Of a stretch of DNA of 52,519 nucleotides, positions 25,258 to 34,775 are shown piece after piece. Position numbers and translations under genes: made by a program. The stretch spans positions 1-52,519 of the forward strand of contig NZ_JAIVAP010000004.1 of the NCBI RefSeq assembly GCF_020171945.1, written 5' to 3'. A model generated the notes under the pieces. That model did not search any database, was not told the DNA's origin, and saw only the letters and a program-made list of their open reading frames with translations. Position 1 is the first letter of the stretch. Each line of letters opens with the position of its first letter. Origin of the DNA: Bacillus infantis (lineage in GTDB: Bacteria > Bacillota > Bacilli > Bacillales > Cytobacillaceae).

Positions 25258-26728
25258 AAAGAAAAACAAAACCCCTATTTCAGAATCACCCGGCAGAAAC
25301 GAAGACTTTATGAAGGAGCGCATTGGGCTTGGCGTCAGCTTTGATCTCGGTGTCAGGAAGCTGCAGATCCTGAAGAAAGAAATTCAGATATATTATGTGA
25401 ATGGATTATGTGATACGTCTTTTATCACCCAAATCCTTGAAGAGCTCGTAGAAATCAATGATCATGAGAAACTGTCCTCAAACGTTTTCAATATCGTGAA
25501 AAACCGCATTGTCAATCAGTCGGTGCAGCCGATTGAAACGATGGATGAGCTGGTCGACCAGGTGCTGTCCGGCCTGATTGTCATACTGACCGAAGGGGAG
25601 ACAACGGGTCTTGTTGTCGACGTCAGAAGCTATCCCGGCAGAACACCGGAGGAGCCTGATACAGAGAAAGTTGTGCGGGGCTCAAGGGATGGCTATGTAG
25701 AAAATATTATTGTTAATACCGCCCTGACCAGAAGGCGGATCAGGGATGAGCGGCTCCGCTTTGAAATCATGCGGATCGGGGAGCGCTCCAAAACCGATAT
25801 AGCGATTGCTTATATTAAGGACGTCGCCAGTACAGATTTGATTGAAGTGGTCAGGCAGGAGATTCAATCGATTGATATCGACGGACTGACAATGGCAGAT
25901 AAAACGGTTGAAGAATTTCTTTTAAAGCAAGGCTATAATCCATATCCGCTCGTCCGTTATACAGAAAGGGCCGATGTCGGGGCGACCCATCTGCTGGAAG
26001 GGCATGTCCTGATTTTCGTTGATACATCGCCAAGTGTGATCATTACGCCGACAACCTTTTTCCACCATCTGCAGCATGCTGAGGAATACAGGCAGTCGCC
26101 GGCAGTCGGCACATTCATCCGCTGGATCCGCTTTGTCGGGCTGATTGCCTCTTTATTCCTGCTGCCATTATGGTTTTTATTCACACTGGAGCCGCAATTG
26201 CTTCCGGATGCCATCAAGTTCATCGGCCCGAATGACAAGACAAATATACCTATCGTCATACAAATCTTCCTGGCCGATATTGGAATCGAGTTCCTCAGGA
26301 TTGCTGCCATCCATACGCCTACACCTCTCTCAACGGCTATGGGATTGATAGCAGCCGTCCTGATCGGTCAGATTGCCATTGATGTCGGCCTGTTTGTGCC
26401 TGAGGTCATTCTCTATGTGGCTGTTGCATCCATCGGAACCTTTGCGACCCCAAGCTATGAACTGAGCATAGCCAATAAAATGGCCAGGCTTGCCATCCTG
26501 ATTGCTGTCGCTCTCTTCCATACACCGGGTTTCATTATAAGCATAACAGTGTTCATCCTCCTGCTGGCGAGCATAAAATCATTGAACACGCCATATTTAT
26601 GGCCGCTGCTGCCTTTCAGCCCGAAAGCATTTTTACAGATCCTGATCAGAAGGTCTGTCCCGGGCTCGAAAATCAGGCCAAGCATCGTCCATGCGAAAAA
26701 CCGGTTTAAACAGCCGGCTAAAAATTGA
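25244..26728 (+). CDS. spoVAF: Stage V sporulation protein AF (GerA-family membrane protein)
   Basis: A 494-residue protein similar to GerA-type receptor A subunits: a long soluble N-terminal part, then about five membrane segments from residue 290 on, ending with an Arg-rich tail. The start at 25244 has AAGGAGCGG at good spacing and matches the length of B. subtilis SpoVAF (about 493). In B. subtilis SpoVAF modulates germination. It overlaps spoVAEA by 14 bases. Confidence 0.95.
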   Translation: MAETKKKNKTPISESPGRNEDFMKERIGLGVSFDLGVRKLQILKKEIQIYYVNGLCDTSFITQILEELVEINDHEKLSSNVFNIVKNRIVNQSVQPIETMDELVDQVLSGLIVILTEGETTGLVVDVRSYPGRTPEEPDTEKVVRGSRDGYVENIIVNTALTRRRIRDERLRFEIMRIGERSKTDIAIAYIKDVASTDLIEVVRQEIQSIDIDGLTMADKTVEEFLLKQGYNPYPLVRYTERADVGATHLLEGHVLIFVDTSPSVIITPTTFFHHLQHAEEYRQSPAVGTFIRWIRFVGLIASLFLLPLWFLFTLEPQLLPDAIKFIGPNDKTNIPIVIQIFLADIGIEFLRIAAIHTPTPLSTAMGLIAAVLIGQIAIDVGLFVPEVILYVAVASIGTFATPSYELSIANKMARLAILIAVALFHTPGFIISITVFILLLASIKSLNTPYLWPLLPFSPKAFLQILIRRSVPGSKIRPSIVHAKNRFKQPAKN

Positions 26729-26804
26729 ATATTATGCTAATACCAATTGCAGTTTTCCGGGAATTATGGTAAGTTTTTAACTAAATAAAGGACTAAAGAA
26801 GCTG

Positions 26805-26840
26805 AAATAGACAGTTCAGAAACGGGGACTGTCTATTTTA
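26805..26840 (+). terminator. Terminator of the spoVA cluster
   Basis: AAATAGACAGT / ACTGTCTATTT, an 11-bp stem; the T-tract (TTTTATA) is short. Confidence 0.6.
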
Positions 26841-26864
26841 TATAGCCAGGAATATTCCGGGGGT

Positions 26865-26893
26865 GTGAAAAAGCGGCCGCGGCAGTCTATAAT
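26865..26893 (+). promoter_or_regulatory. Sigma A promoter of lysA
   Basis: GTGAAA and TATAAT with a 17-base spacer, 35 bases before lysA. No lysine riboswitch fits into the short leader. Confidence 0.6.
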
Positions 26894-26928
26894 AAGAGTA
26901 ACAGTATAGAGGGAATGAGGGAGTAAGC

Positions 26929-28248
26929 ATGTTTTTTCATGGGACAGCAAGAGTAAATGGACAATCTCATTTGGAAATCGGCGGTATGGATACCGTTGAA
27001 TTGGTAAAGCAATTCGGGACACCGGTTTATGTATATGATGTGGCACTGATTCGTGAAAGGGCAAGGGGCTTCAGGCAGACATTCGAAGAGCTCGGGGTAA
27101 AATCCCAGGTTGCTTATGCGAGCAAAGCATTTTCTTCTATTGCCATGATTCAGCTGGCTGAAGAAGAAGGGCTGTCGCTTGATGTAGTTTCAGGCGGAGA
27201 GCTTTATACAGCATTGGCAGCAGAGTTTCCTGTGGAAAGAATTCATTTTCATGGCAATAACAAAAGCAGGGAAGAGTTGGAGATGGCGCTTCACTATGGA
27301 GTCGGCTGCATCGTTGTAGACAATTTCGATGAGCTGGAACTGCTTAAATCAGTCTGCAAAAGCAAAAACACGAAAACAAAGATTCTGCTGCGTGTGACAC
27401 CGGGAATCGAGGCGCACACCCACGATTATATCCTGACAGGGCAGGAGGATTCCAAATTCGGCTTTGATCTGCAAAATGGACAGGCTGAAACAGCGCTCAA
27501 GCAGGCAATATCCTCCCCATGGCTCGAAACACTGGGCATCCACTGCCATATCGGATCGCAAATCTTTGAAACGACCGGCTTTATTCTTGCGGCCGAGAAA
27601 ATATTTGAAAAACTGTCAATCTGGAAAAAAGAGCTTGCCTATGAACCGGCTGTGCTGAATCTGGGCGGGGGCTTTGGCATCCGCTATACAGATGAAGACG
27701 CGCCGATTGCGGCTTCAAAATATGTTGAAGAAATCATCAGCGAAGTGAAAAAGCTGGCCGGCAGCTTCAAGATGGAAATGCCTGAAATCTGGATCGAGCC
27801 AGGGCGTTCGCTTGTCGGCGATGCAGGGACAACTCTGTATAAGACAGGCTCAAGAAAGGATGTCCCAAATGTCCGCCATTACCTGGCGGTGGATGGAGGC
27901 ATGAGCGATAATATCCGTCCAGCCCTTTATCAGGCGAAATATGAAGCTGTGCTTGCCAACCGGCCCCTGGAGAAAGCGGAAGAAACGGTCTCCATTGCCG
28001 GCAAATGCTGTGAGTCAGGCGATATGCTGATATGGGATCTGCCTTTGCCGAAAGCCGAGCGGGAGGATCTTCTGGCTGTATTCTGTACAGGAGCCTACGG
28101 ATATTCTATGGCCAACAACTATAACCGCATCCCGCGGCCGCCGGTTGTATTCGTGGAAAATGGAGAGGCGCGCCTTGTCGTCAAGCGGGAAAGCTTCGAA
28201 GACTTAATCCGGCTTGATCTGCCTCTTCAGGAAAAAATCAAGAACTAA
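26929..28248 (+). CDS. lysA: Diaminopimelate decarboxylase
   Basis: A 439-residue pyridoxal phosphate enzyme making lysine from meso-diaminopimelate, last step of lysine synthesis. AYASKAFSS near residue 62 has the cofactor-binding Lys66; the barrel ends in IGSQIFE and GGGFGIRYTDED, and the second-domain motif GKCCESGD carries the active-site Cys. GAGGGAG precedes the ATG. The position after spoVAF is as in B. subtilis. Confidence 0.97.
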   Translation: MFFHGTARVNGQSHLEIGGMDTVELVKQFGTPVYVYDVALIRERARGFRQTFEELGVKSQVAYASKAFSSIAMIQLAEEEGLSLDVVSGGELYTALAAEFPVERIHFHGNNKSREELEMALHYGVGCIVVDNFDELELLKSVCKSKNTKTKILLRVTPGIEAHTHDYILTGQEDSKFGFDLQNGQAETALKQAISSPWLETLGIHCHIGSQIFETTGFILAAEKIFEKLSIWKKELAYEPAVLNLGGGFGIRYTDEDAPIAASKYVEEIISEVKKLAGSFKMEMPEIWIEPGRSLVGDAGTTLYKTGSRKDVPNVRHYLAVDGGMSDNIRPALYQAKYEAVLANRPLEKAEETVSIAGKCCESGDMLIWDLPLPKAEREDLLAVFCTGAYGYSMANNYNRIPRPPVVFVENGEARLVVKRESFEDLIRLDLPLQEKIKN

Positions 28249-28250
28249 GA

Positions 28251-28278
28251 AAAAAAGCAGCCGAATGGCTGCTTTTTT
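28251..28278 (+). terminator. Bidirectional terminator, lysA / ypuA
   Basis: GCAGCC / GGCTGC with A and T runs on both sides and a GAAT loop; it serves both converging genes. Confidence 0.9.
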
Positions 28279-28307
28279 GAGGCAGTGCTTTAAGGATCTC
28301 CATTTTT

Positions 28308-29180
28308 TTATGAGAAGAAAGCTTTAATAGCGTCAATGGCACTTGAGAAAAAGCGTTTCAGGCTGTCCAGGAAGCCCTGGCCTTCTTCACTTTCGAGATA
28401 CTTTGTGATCTTGTCCTTTGCTTTATCAAGCTGATCTCCGACCTGGTTCCAGTCAATGTTCAAGTCTTTCAGTTTGTTGAACAGGTCAATCAGGCTTTGC
28501 ATTTCTTTATCTGTCAGGGTGATGCCAAGGTCCTTTGCCGCATTTTCGATGATGCTCTGGAGCTCTTCATCACTGGCAGGTTTATTTTTGCTGATTTCTT
28601 CTTTGATTTTTGCTATCAGTGCCGCAGCATTTTCATTCCCGACCGAATCGCCAAGCTTGGCCGTTTCGACCATCTCTTCATTGGCTGCCTGTTTGACTTC
28701 CTCAGGTATTGTCTCATCTGCTGAGATTTCATATGCCTTTATAATACCGGTCAGGGCAGCGGTCCCGGAAACAGGCGAAGGAGCGGTAATATAGATTTCA
28801 GCATCTTTTACACCGGCTGTGATCAAGGCATTGATATACATTTCGTCTGTTACCCAGTTGATATTCTTCGTCTCTACTTCAAGTCCTGAGCCGGCTTTGG
28901 CGATTGTTACCGCTGAAGAAGAAATGGCTCTTGTGCCAATGAGCGCCTTGCTGATATAGCTGCCCAGATATTGATGTTCCTCTTCATTTGACACAGTGAT
29001 GGTCATGACATCCTTTGGCGCTTCCATCTCGGCAAGCAGGGCGTTTTTCTGTTCTTCGGAAAGGTTTTCGCCAAGGGTGACGATCATATCTCCTTCGGCC
29101 ATGTCTGCTGAAGCTCCCGCTGGCAGAATCAGCATCAGAGCAAGGGCAAGCAGCATTATATGTTTGCATCTTTTAAGCAT
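28308..29180 (-). CDS. ypuA: YpuA, secreted DUF1002 family protein
   Basis: A 290-residue secreted protein. Signal peptide of about 25 residues (KRCKHIMLLALALMLILPAGASA). The mature part opens VTLGENLSEEQKNALLAEM and later carries long helical, acidic stretches ending FSSAIDAIKAFFS. TAGGAGGA precedes the ATG at 29180, which decides the start over a longer frame. Size and place match B. subtilis YpuA. The function is unknown. Confidence 0.88.
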   Translation of the reverse strand: MLKRCKHIMLLALALMLILPAGASADMAEGDMIVTLGENLSEEQKNALLAEMEAPKDVMTITVSNEEEHQYLGSYISKALIGTRAISSSAVTIAKAGSGLEVETKNINWVTDEMYINALITAGVKDAEIYITAPSPVSGTAALTGIIKAYEISADETIPEEVKQAANEEMVETAKLGDSVGNENAAALIAKIKEEISKNKPASDEELQSIIENAAKDLGITLTDKEMQSLIDLFNKLKDLNIDWNQVGDQLDKAKDKITKYLESEEGQGFLDSLKRFFSSAIDAIKAFFS

Positions 29181-29370
29181 AATGTTCCTCCTAATCTTGT
29201 ATACGCAAGGCAAGACCCTATATTAATAGACGTACATAATGATATAAAAGTTTCGGGAAAAATTCATCCCCCCGCATCCAATAGTCCCTATTTTCCCAGC
29301 GGGATAGATAAAAAAACGCATTTAGTGTAGAATAAAAAAGGAGTTTGGCGATTGGAGGCAAGTGTATACG

Positions 29371-29466
29371 ATGAAGAAGAATAACTGGCTGCTTTTCTCT
29401 TTTTTCCTGGCCATCGGGCTGATTTGGGGATTCATCTACTGGCTGGTCATTGTGCCTGGGTCCTGA
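29371..29466 (+). CDS. Small single-span membrane peptide, 31 residues
   Basis: Reads MKKNNWLLFSFFLAIGLIWG, then a second hydrophobic half to PGS at the stop. One membrane segment covers nearly the whole peptide. GGAGG is 12 bases upstream of the ATG, longer than ideal, and an in-frame GTG at 29362 is too close, so the start is uncertain. TAGAAT at 29328 could be a -10 element. Family not recognised. Confidence 0.5.
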   Translation: MKKNNWLLFSFFLAIGLIWGFIYWLVIVPGS

Positions 29467-29627
29467 TTCGATCTATATGATTGCTGCCTGGATTAAATTT
29501 TTGTATCATAGTAATATTAGTGGAACCTGCAACAAAAATGCTTTCTTACATATCATATACTAGCCGCCATATAGTTTAGACAATGGCTAATTGGGAAAAG
29601 ATAGTTTGGAAATGTTTTATTTAATGA

Positions 29628-29990
<363 letters not shown>

Positions 29991-30020
29991 AAAGGCAGAG
30001 AACCCAGGTTCTCTGCCTTT
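29991..30020 (+). terminator. Bidirectional terminator, ribT / ypuF
   Basis: AAAGGCAGAGAACC / GGTTCTCTGCCTTT, a 14-bp inverted repeat, with T on one side and A on the other. Confidence 0.92.
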
Positions 30021-30022
30021 TA

Positions 30023-30544
30023 TTATTCGGTATCATTGCGGGCGTCCAATGCAGCTTTCCGCTCCAGGATGACATCCGTCCGGTCTCTCATCGAATGCCG
30101 GTGAATGAGCATCAGGTCTGAAAGATCACTTGGGCTCCCCCAGATAAGTCCAAGGGATTCTGCCTTGCTGATGCATAGACGGGCAAGCTCCGGATCAGCC
30201 AGGGGGATGGAAGGGCTTGAATAAGGTTCCCCTTTGGCAATGCCCTCCAATCTGCCGCTTATCTGCATCGTGAATTCCTCTCCGCTGATCCCAAGCTCCT
30301 TTAGCTGCAGGGGGACCTTGTCCAAAATAGACCGGGCTTTCCGCAGTGTCCGTTCTGCACCCTTAAAGTTGCCCCGGCGATGATGATAGGCGGAAACAGC
30401 GAACAAAATGAGGCCTACCCAGACAGAGTCCTTATTCCGCGGGTCTGCTTCTTTCCAGTATTCTTCAAGCACTTCATGGCATTCGAAATAATCGCGGTCT
30501 GCATGGAAATGGACAAGATATTTTAAATATTCTTCAGGATACAT
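30023..30544 (-). CDS. ypuF: YpuF, DUF309 family protein
   Basis: A 173-residue soluble helical protein. HFHADRDYFECHEVLEEYWKE near the N-terminus, with spaced His/Asp/Glu, is the typical DUF309 motif. GGAGGT lies just before the ATG at 30544; an in-frame GTG 12 bases upstream overlaps that site and is less likely. Place before scpA is as in B. subtilis. The function is unknown. Confidence 0.9.
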   Translation of the reverse strand: MYPEEYLKYLVHFHADRDYFECHEVLEEYWKEADPRNKDSVWVGLILFAVSAYHHRRGNFKGAERTLRKARSILDKVPLQLKELGISGEEFTMQISGRLEGIAKGEPYSSPSIPLADPELARLCISKAESLGLIWGSPSDLSDLMLIHRHSMRDRTDVILERKAALDARNDTE

Positions 30545-30633
30545 GTTGACCTCCACTTTGCCCTGGTGACTGACATTTTGCCCCTATTTTATCATATTCC
30601 GGCTTGCAACGGTGCGGGGGACAAATGAATCAA

Positions 30634-30658
30634 GAAGAAAGCCCGGCTTATGCCGGGC
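30634..30658 (-). terminator. Terminator of the YjcZ-type gene
   Basis: GCCCGGC / GCCGGGC with a TTAT loop; minus-strand tail TTTCTTCTT. Confidence 0.85.
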
Positions 30659-30673
30659 CTTCAGTCTATAGTC

Positions 30674-30775
30674 TTAGAAGCACCAGGATGCTCCCACGAT
30701 GATCAGCAGAATGAACAATACCACTATCAGGGCGAAGCCGCCTCCGTAACCGTAACCTGCAACTGCTTCTGACAT
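30674..30775 (-). CDS. YjcZ family sporulation micro-protein
   Basis: A 33-residue peptide: [20 protein letters not shown] and on to an end of [11 protein letters not shown]. The pattern of a Tyr/Gly-rich head and a single membrane helix starting [18 protein letters not shown] is the mark of the YjcZ/YbfJ-type tiny membrane proteins common in spore formers. AGGAGGT precedes the ATG and a clean terminator follows. The role is not known; many family members are produced late in sporulation. Confidence 0.9.
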   Translation of the reverse strand: MSEAVAGYGYGGGFALIVVLFILLIIVGASWCF

Positions 30776-30924
30776 ATAACCGATACCTCCTATATAGTCT
30801 GCGTTTTTTCTTTACAAATGCATCTTATGCAGGAATGGGCCATAATGTCTGGGCGCATGGAAAAAAGCTCGAATGGAAGGGATTTCGTTCCCCGGCTTTC
30901 TGGAAGTTTGTCTGTATTTTTCTA

Positions 30925-30953
30925 TTGGATAACAGAATGGAATCCTCTATACT
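30925..30953 (+). promoter_or_regulatory. Sigma A promoter of scpAB
   Basis: TTGGAT and TATACT with a 17-base spacer, about 85 bases before scpA. Confidence 0.7.
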
Positions 30954-31038
30954 AGTAATAGCCATTTACAGGCGGGAACCTGCCTGTGTTCGGCGCAGCA
31001 TCAGGCAAAAATTCAAAATTAGAAATTATGGTGGAAAT

Positions 31039-31791
31039 ATGCAGTATAATGTGAAGATTGACGCGTTTGAAGGGCCTCTTGACCTGCTTCTTCATTTAAT
31101 CAATCGCCTTGAAATAGATATATACGATATACCAGTAGCAGAGATTACTGAACAGTACCTTATTTATATACATACAATGAAAGAGCTCGAGCTTGACGTT
31201 GCGAGTGAATTTCTTGTCATGGCGGCTACCCTGCTTGCCATTAAGAGCAAAATGCTTCTTCCAAAGCATGAGGAAGAGCAGCTGGATGATGGGTTTGATA
31301 TGGAGGAAGGGGAAGAAGATCCCCGTGACGAGCTTGTTGAAAGACTTGTAGAATATAAGAAGTATAAAGAAGCTGCAGCAGAGCTCAAAACCAAGGAGCA
31401 GGAGCGCGGACTGATGTTTACAAAACCGCCAAGCGATTTATCGGATTATGCTAAAGACGTGCAGCCTGAAAAGTCAGATCTGAATGTGTCTCTGTACGAT
31501 GTGCTGGGGGCATTCCAGAAGCTGATGCGGAGAAAGAAGCTCCAAAAGCCTGTCACCGCAAAGGTGGCAAGGCAGGAAATACCCATTGAGAAAAGGATGG
31601 ATGAAATCCTTGTTCAGCTTCAGCGGTCAAGGGTGAAGACAAGCTTTTACGATTTGTTTCCTTCCGACGAAAAAGAACATCTTGTCGTCAGCTTCCTCGC
31701 TGTGCTGGAATTGATGAAGAGAAAACAAATCGAGCTGAATCAGGAACATAATTTTGCAGAGATTTTTGTATCTGCAAGGGAGGATCAATAA
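31039..31791 (+). CDS. scpA: Segregation and condensation protein A
   Basis: A 250-residue kleisin that bridges the SMC dimer. The N-terminal [19 protein letters not shown] is the family signature; an acidic linker ([16 protein letters not shown]) and a C-terminal winged helix follow. The start at 31039 matches this signature; the frame is open for 68 more codons but without a good site. Forms the condensin complex with ScpB, encoded next. Confidence 0.97.
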   Translation: MQYNVKIDAFEGPLDLLLHLINRLEIDIYDIPVAEITEQYLIYIHTMKELELDVASEFLVMAATLLAIKSKMLLPKHEEEQLDDGFDMEEGEEDPRDELVERLVEYKKYKEAAAELKTKEQERGLMFTKPPSDLSDYAKDVQPEKSDLNVSLYDVLGAFQKLMRRKKLQKPVTAKVARQEIPIEKRMDEILVQLQRSRVKTSFYDLFPSDEKEHLVVSFLAVLELMKRKQIELNQEHNFAEIFVSAREDQ

Positions 31792-31794
31792 GTT

Positions 31795-32382
31795 TTGGAA
31801 ATCGTAAATTGGAAAGGGATAACAGAAAGCCTGCTTTTTGCAGCCGGAGATGAAGGGTTATCCTTGAAGCAGATCGCCGAGGTGCTGGAGATGGATGAAA
31901 GCCAGGCGGAAACCATTTTGCAGGAGCTTATCCAGTCCTGCGAGGATGATCACACGAGGGGCATTACAGTGGCCCAGTTTGCCGGCACCTACCAGCTGGT
32001 CACGAAGAAGGAGAACTCAGATTATCTTAAGAAATTGGTGGAGACCCCAGGGACAGGCTCCCTGTCACAGGCTGCTCTGGAAACCCTTGCCATCATCGCC
32101 TACAAACAGCCGATCACAAGGATGGAAATAGAAGAAATCAGGGGTGTGAAAACAGAGAGGCCGCTCCATACGCTGGCTGCCAAGGCTTTGATAAAAGAAG
32201 CAGGAAGGGCAGAGGGGGCAGGCAGGGCCTATTTATATGCCACCACAAAGGAATTTCTTGATTATTTCGGTTTGAAGAGTATAGACGAGCTTCCTCCATT
32301 GACAGAAAATGACGAGGATGAATATGCCCGGGATGAGGCAGATTTATTTTTCGAAAAGTTTCAGGAAACCTTAGATAATTGA
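31795..32382 (+). CDS. scpB: Segregation and condensation protein B
   Basis: A 195-residue protein with two winged-helix domains; dimer that binds ScpA. Family marks are [16 protein letters not shown] at the start, [20 protein letters not shown] and GR-rich [15 protein letters not shown]. The start is TTG at 31795 with GGAGG 11 bases upstream. It begins four bases after the scpA stop. Confidence 0.96.
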   Translation: MEIVNWKGITESLLFAAGDEGLSLKQIAEVLEMDESQAETILQELIQSCEDDHTRGITVAQFAGTYQLVTKKENSDYLKKLVETPGTGSLSQAALETLAIIAYKQPITRMEIEEIRGVKTERPLHTLAAKALIKEAGRAEGAGRAYLYATTKEFLDYFGLKSIDELPPLTENDEDEYARDEADLFFEKFQETLDN

Positions 32383-32558
32383 TTTTTCTGACACATTCAG
32401 GCAGCCCATATGATAAAATATAGCTAGATTGTCCGAAGCTCACTTTTAGCATCCTGCTTTATATCATTTAGCTGTGCCTGCTCCCGCAGCAGTGCATAAG
32501 CCGGGGAGTGTCTGGATTGTTTATAAAGCATTGCAGAGGGTATGAATTGGAGAAAGAA

Positions 32559-32939
32559 ATGCCGAACACTTCTGAGGATTTCTTTAACAGGAGCGAGGTG
32601 GTGTATATGGAGGAAGGGCAGGAAAAGTCCCTCCATATACTGTATGTACGCTATTTTGAAGAATCCATGGAAAGCTTCACACCATTTGGCTCGGACCCGG
32701 TGTTCAAGGCAGGCGGCAGGGAAGTGGCTTTCAGGGATTTAGTGGCGCTTGCATGTCTGCTGAAAAAAACGGGATTCCGGGACAGAAAAAGAGTATACAT
32801 AAATAACAAGGCTGAATTTGAGTCCTATTTTGACAAGCTGGATTTCGGCAGATTAAGGGAGGTTTTCCATGGCGTAGAAGAGGAGAAAGGTTTTAAGATC
32901 GCTTCGCCTCTTGATTTCTTCAATCATCAGCAAGCTTAA
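32559..32939 (+). CDS. Hypothetical protein between scpB and ypuI
   Basis: A 126-residue soluble protein of unknown family, not present at this place in B. subtilis as far as recalled. It starts MPNTSEDFFNR and holds FAIL-like beta stretches (SLHILYVRYFEE) and an acidic end. The ATG at 32559 has GGAGAAAG upstream; a later ATG at 32607 with GAGGTG is also possible, as is GTG at 32508. Extended -10 TGA-TAAAAT at 32411-32419 with CTGACA at 32388 may be its promoter. Confidence 0.6.
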   Translation: MPNTSEDFFNRSEVVYMEEGQEKSLHILYVRYFEESMESFTPFGSDPVFKAGGREVAFRDLVALACLLKKTGFRDRKRVYINNKAEFESYFDKLDFGRLREVFHGVEEEKGFKIASPLDFFNHQQA

Positions 32940-33089
32940 TGAAGCAGCCTGATGAAGCCTGGCCTGGATTCAAAATAAGGAAGTCCTATACATTGAGAGG
33001 CTGTCTGGAGCTGTCTGAAATGGCATGCAGGGCAAGCCGCGTAGCAAGAAAAAGCATGGCATCAGCCTGCAATCTGAAGGGGTGTAACT

Positions 33090-33578
33090 ATGGCGAACAC
33101 AATCGTTAAATCGCAGACAGAAGAAGTGAAAAAATTCCTGGGAAATACTGTTTCAGAATTGGAAGCCTATCTAAATGAAACAACACTTTCCGGCCTCTTA
33201 AAGGAAAAGGACGGGGACCGGAATTATTATAAAATGGTTTTGGGGAATCTGAGAAAACTGCTTGTTTTCTGTGAGGAAGGACTTGATGCCTGCAGTGTAC
33301 TGCTGAAAAATGAGCCTTTCCCGAAGCCTGCGGCAGAAAAGACGCTTTACCGCATCTACCATCAGTGCATTGACGAATTTTTCTCTCCGAAAAATGATGC
33401 ATGGTTCGAAAACAGCCGCTCTGCTTATACCGGGAAAAATTCCATTAAGTTTCAGGGAGAGGTCCCTGAAAGCATGAAGGGGATCTTTGACAGCCTGGAA
33501 AGTGAGTTCCAAAGGATCCGGGAAGAGCTTGAATACTATGAAACAGATTACCGGACGAAAATGATCCAATCCAAATAA
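33090..33578 (+). CDS. ypuI: YpuI family protein
   Basis: A 162-residue helical, soluble protein with the YpuI (DUF3907) look: ETTLSGLLKEKDGDRNYYKMVLGNLRKLLVFCEEG near the middle and SIKFQGEVPESM later. GAAGGGG lies before the ATG. B. subtilis ypuI lies in the same order after scpB. The function is unknown. Confidence 0.87.
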   Translation: MANTIVKSQTEEVKKFLGNTVSELEAYLNETTLSGLLKEKDGDRNYYKMVLGNLRKLLVFCEEGLDACSVLLKNEPFPKPAAEKTLYRIYHQCIDEFFSPKNDAWFENSRSAYTGKNSIKFQGEVPESMKGIFDSLESEFQRIREELEYYETDYRTKMIQSK

Positions 33579-33581
33579 AAC

Positions 33582-33610
33582 AAAGGCTGCCGGCGAGGCG
33601 GCTTTTTTTT
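33582..33610 (+). terminator. Terminator after ypuI
   Basis: GCTGCC / GGCGGC (one T-G pair) with eight T. Confidence 0.85.
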
Positions 33611-33722
33611 ATACACCAAGGCCGCTGGGAGTGGACATGTACAAATTTCGTTTGGGATAAGCAAATATTTTAACATCGTACATATCAATGGAAAAGGAGG
33701 AAGATAGATAGGAGGGAAAGGA

Positions 33723-34613
33723 TTGAGCAAGTTTCACGATTATATCAAGGATGTATTCAATTGGAATGAGGAAATGAAGAGATTTTTGGAATCGGAGGAT
33801 GTGGAGAAAGACGCAGAACTATGGGTAAAGCTGGATAAATTCTCGGGAGTGATTGAGAAGCTTGACGGGCAGCTTGATGTAGAGGAGCTGAATGCACTCC
33901 AGTCCCGTGTGGATGAACTTCATAACGATGTTGAACAGTATTTTGCCAGAAGGCAGCCTGTCGGCAATATTTTTATCAATGAACCTTTTATTCCCGCAGG
34001 CGGCCATTCCCTTCCGCCGCTGCCATATGGCTATGACAGCCTTGAACCGTATATTTCAGGGGAAATCATGAGGCTGCATCACACCAAGCACCATCAGTCA
34101 TATGTTGATGGACTGAACCGGGCAGAGGAAATGCTCGAAAAAGCACGGCAAGAAGGCGATTTTAAACTTGTCAAGCATTGGTCAAGAGAGCTGGCATTTC
34201 ATGGCTCAGGCCATTATCTCCATACTATTTTCTGGAATAATATGAGCCCATCTGGAGGAGGGAAGCCATCTGGTGCCCTGCTGGGAGAGATAGAAAAGTA
34301 TTTTGGAAGCTTTGAGCAGTTCAAGAAGCATTTTTCTGAAGCAGCCAAACAGGTGGAAGGTGTCGGCTGGGCAATCCTTGTCTGGTCACCGCGGTCAAGG
34401 CATCTTGAAATCCTTCAATCGGAAAGGCATATGCTGCTCACCCAGTGGGATACGATCCCAATTCTTGCCCTTGATGTCTGGGAGCATGCCTACTATCTGC
34501 AGTACAAAAATAACCGTGCCGATTATGTTAATAACTGGTGGAATATTGTGAACTGGAAAGACGCAGAGGAACGGTTCCAAAAAGCAAGCCAGCTGAAATG
34601 GAAGCCCTTTTAG
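33723..34613 (+). CDS. sodF: Fe/Mn superoxide dismutase with N-terminal extension
   Basis: A 296-residue superoxide dismutase. The metal ligands are all present: His119 in RLHHTKHH, His167 in HYLHTIFW, and Asp and His in LDVWEHAYY. About 90 residues precede the enzyme domain and are predicted helical and acidic (DYIKDVFNWNEEMKRFLES and on). B. subtilis SodF has a similar extension (about 281 residues in total). The start is TTG with GGAGGG upstream. No signal peptide. The extension may serve binding or localisation; that is a guess. Confidence 0.9.
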   Translation: MSKFHDYIKDVFNWNEEMKRFLESEDVEKDAELWVKLDKFSGVIEKLDGQLDVEELNALQSRVDELHNDVEQYFARRQPVGNIFINEPFIPAGGHSLPPLPYGYDSLEPYISGEIMRLHHTKHHQSYVDGLNRAEEMLEKARQEGDFKLVKHWSRELAFHGSGHYLHTIFWNNMSPSGGGKPSGALLGEIEKYFGSFEQFKKHFSEAAKQVEGVGWAILVWSPRSRHLEILQSERHMLLTQWDTIPILALDVWEHAYYLQYKNNRADYVNNWWNIVNWKDAEERFQKASQLKWKPF

Positions 34614-34620
34614 GAGTTTG

Positions 34621-34648
34621 GGGATGGCAGGAGGCCATTCCTTTTTTT
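34621..34648 (+). terminator. Terminator after sodF
   Basis: GGGATGGC / GCCATTCC (one G-T pair) with a five-base loop and seven T. Confidence 0.8.
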
Positions 34649-34712
34649 ATTGGGTAAGGCAGAGGTGCCATTGTGCAGCTTAGAAGGGGATGCCCGGTGC
34701 TTTTCATTTTTA

Positions 34713-34741
34713 GTCATAACCTGTCCCAACTCGCATAAACT
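34713..34741 (+). promoter_or_regulatory. Sigma E promoter of dacB-spmA-spmB
   Basis: GTCATAAC and CATAAACT with a 13-base spacer fit the sigma E consensus. B. subtilis dacB-spmAB is transcribed by sigma E. Confidence 0.75.
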
Positions 34742-34775
34742 TGTACAAACATATTAGGAGACGGGGTTTTGGAGA

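Noticed and set aside
26729-26928. Lysine riboswitch before lysA
   Set aside because: The leader after the predicted start is about 30 bases, too short, and no L-box motifs are seen.
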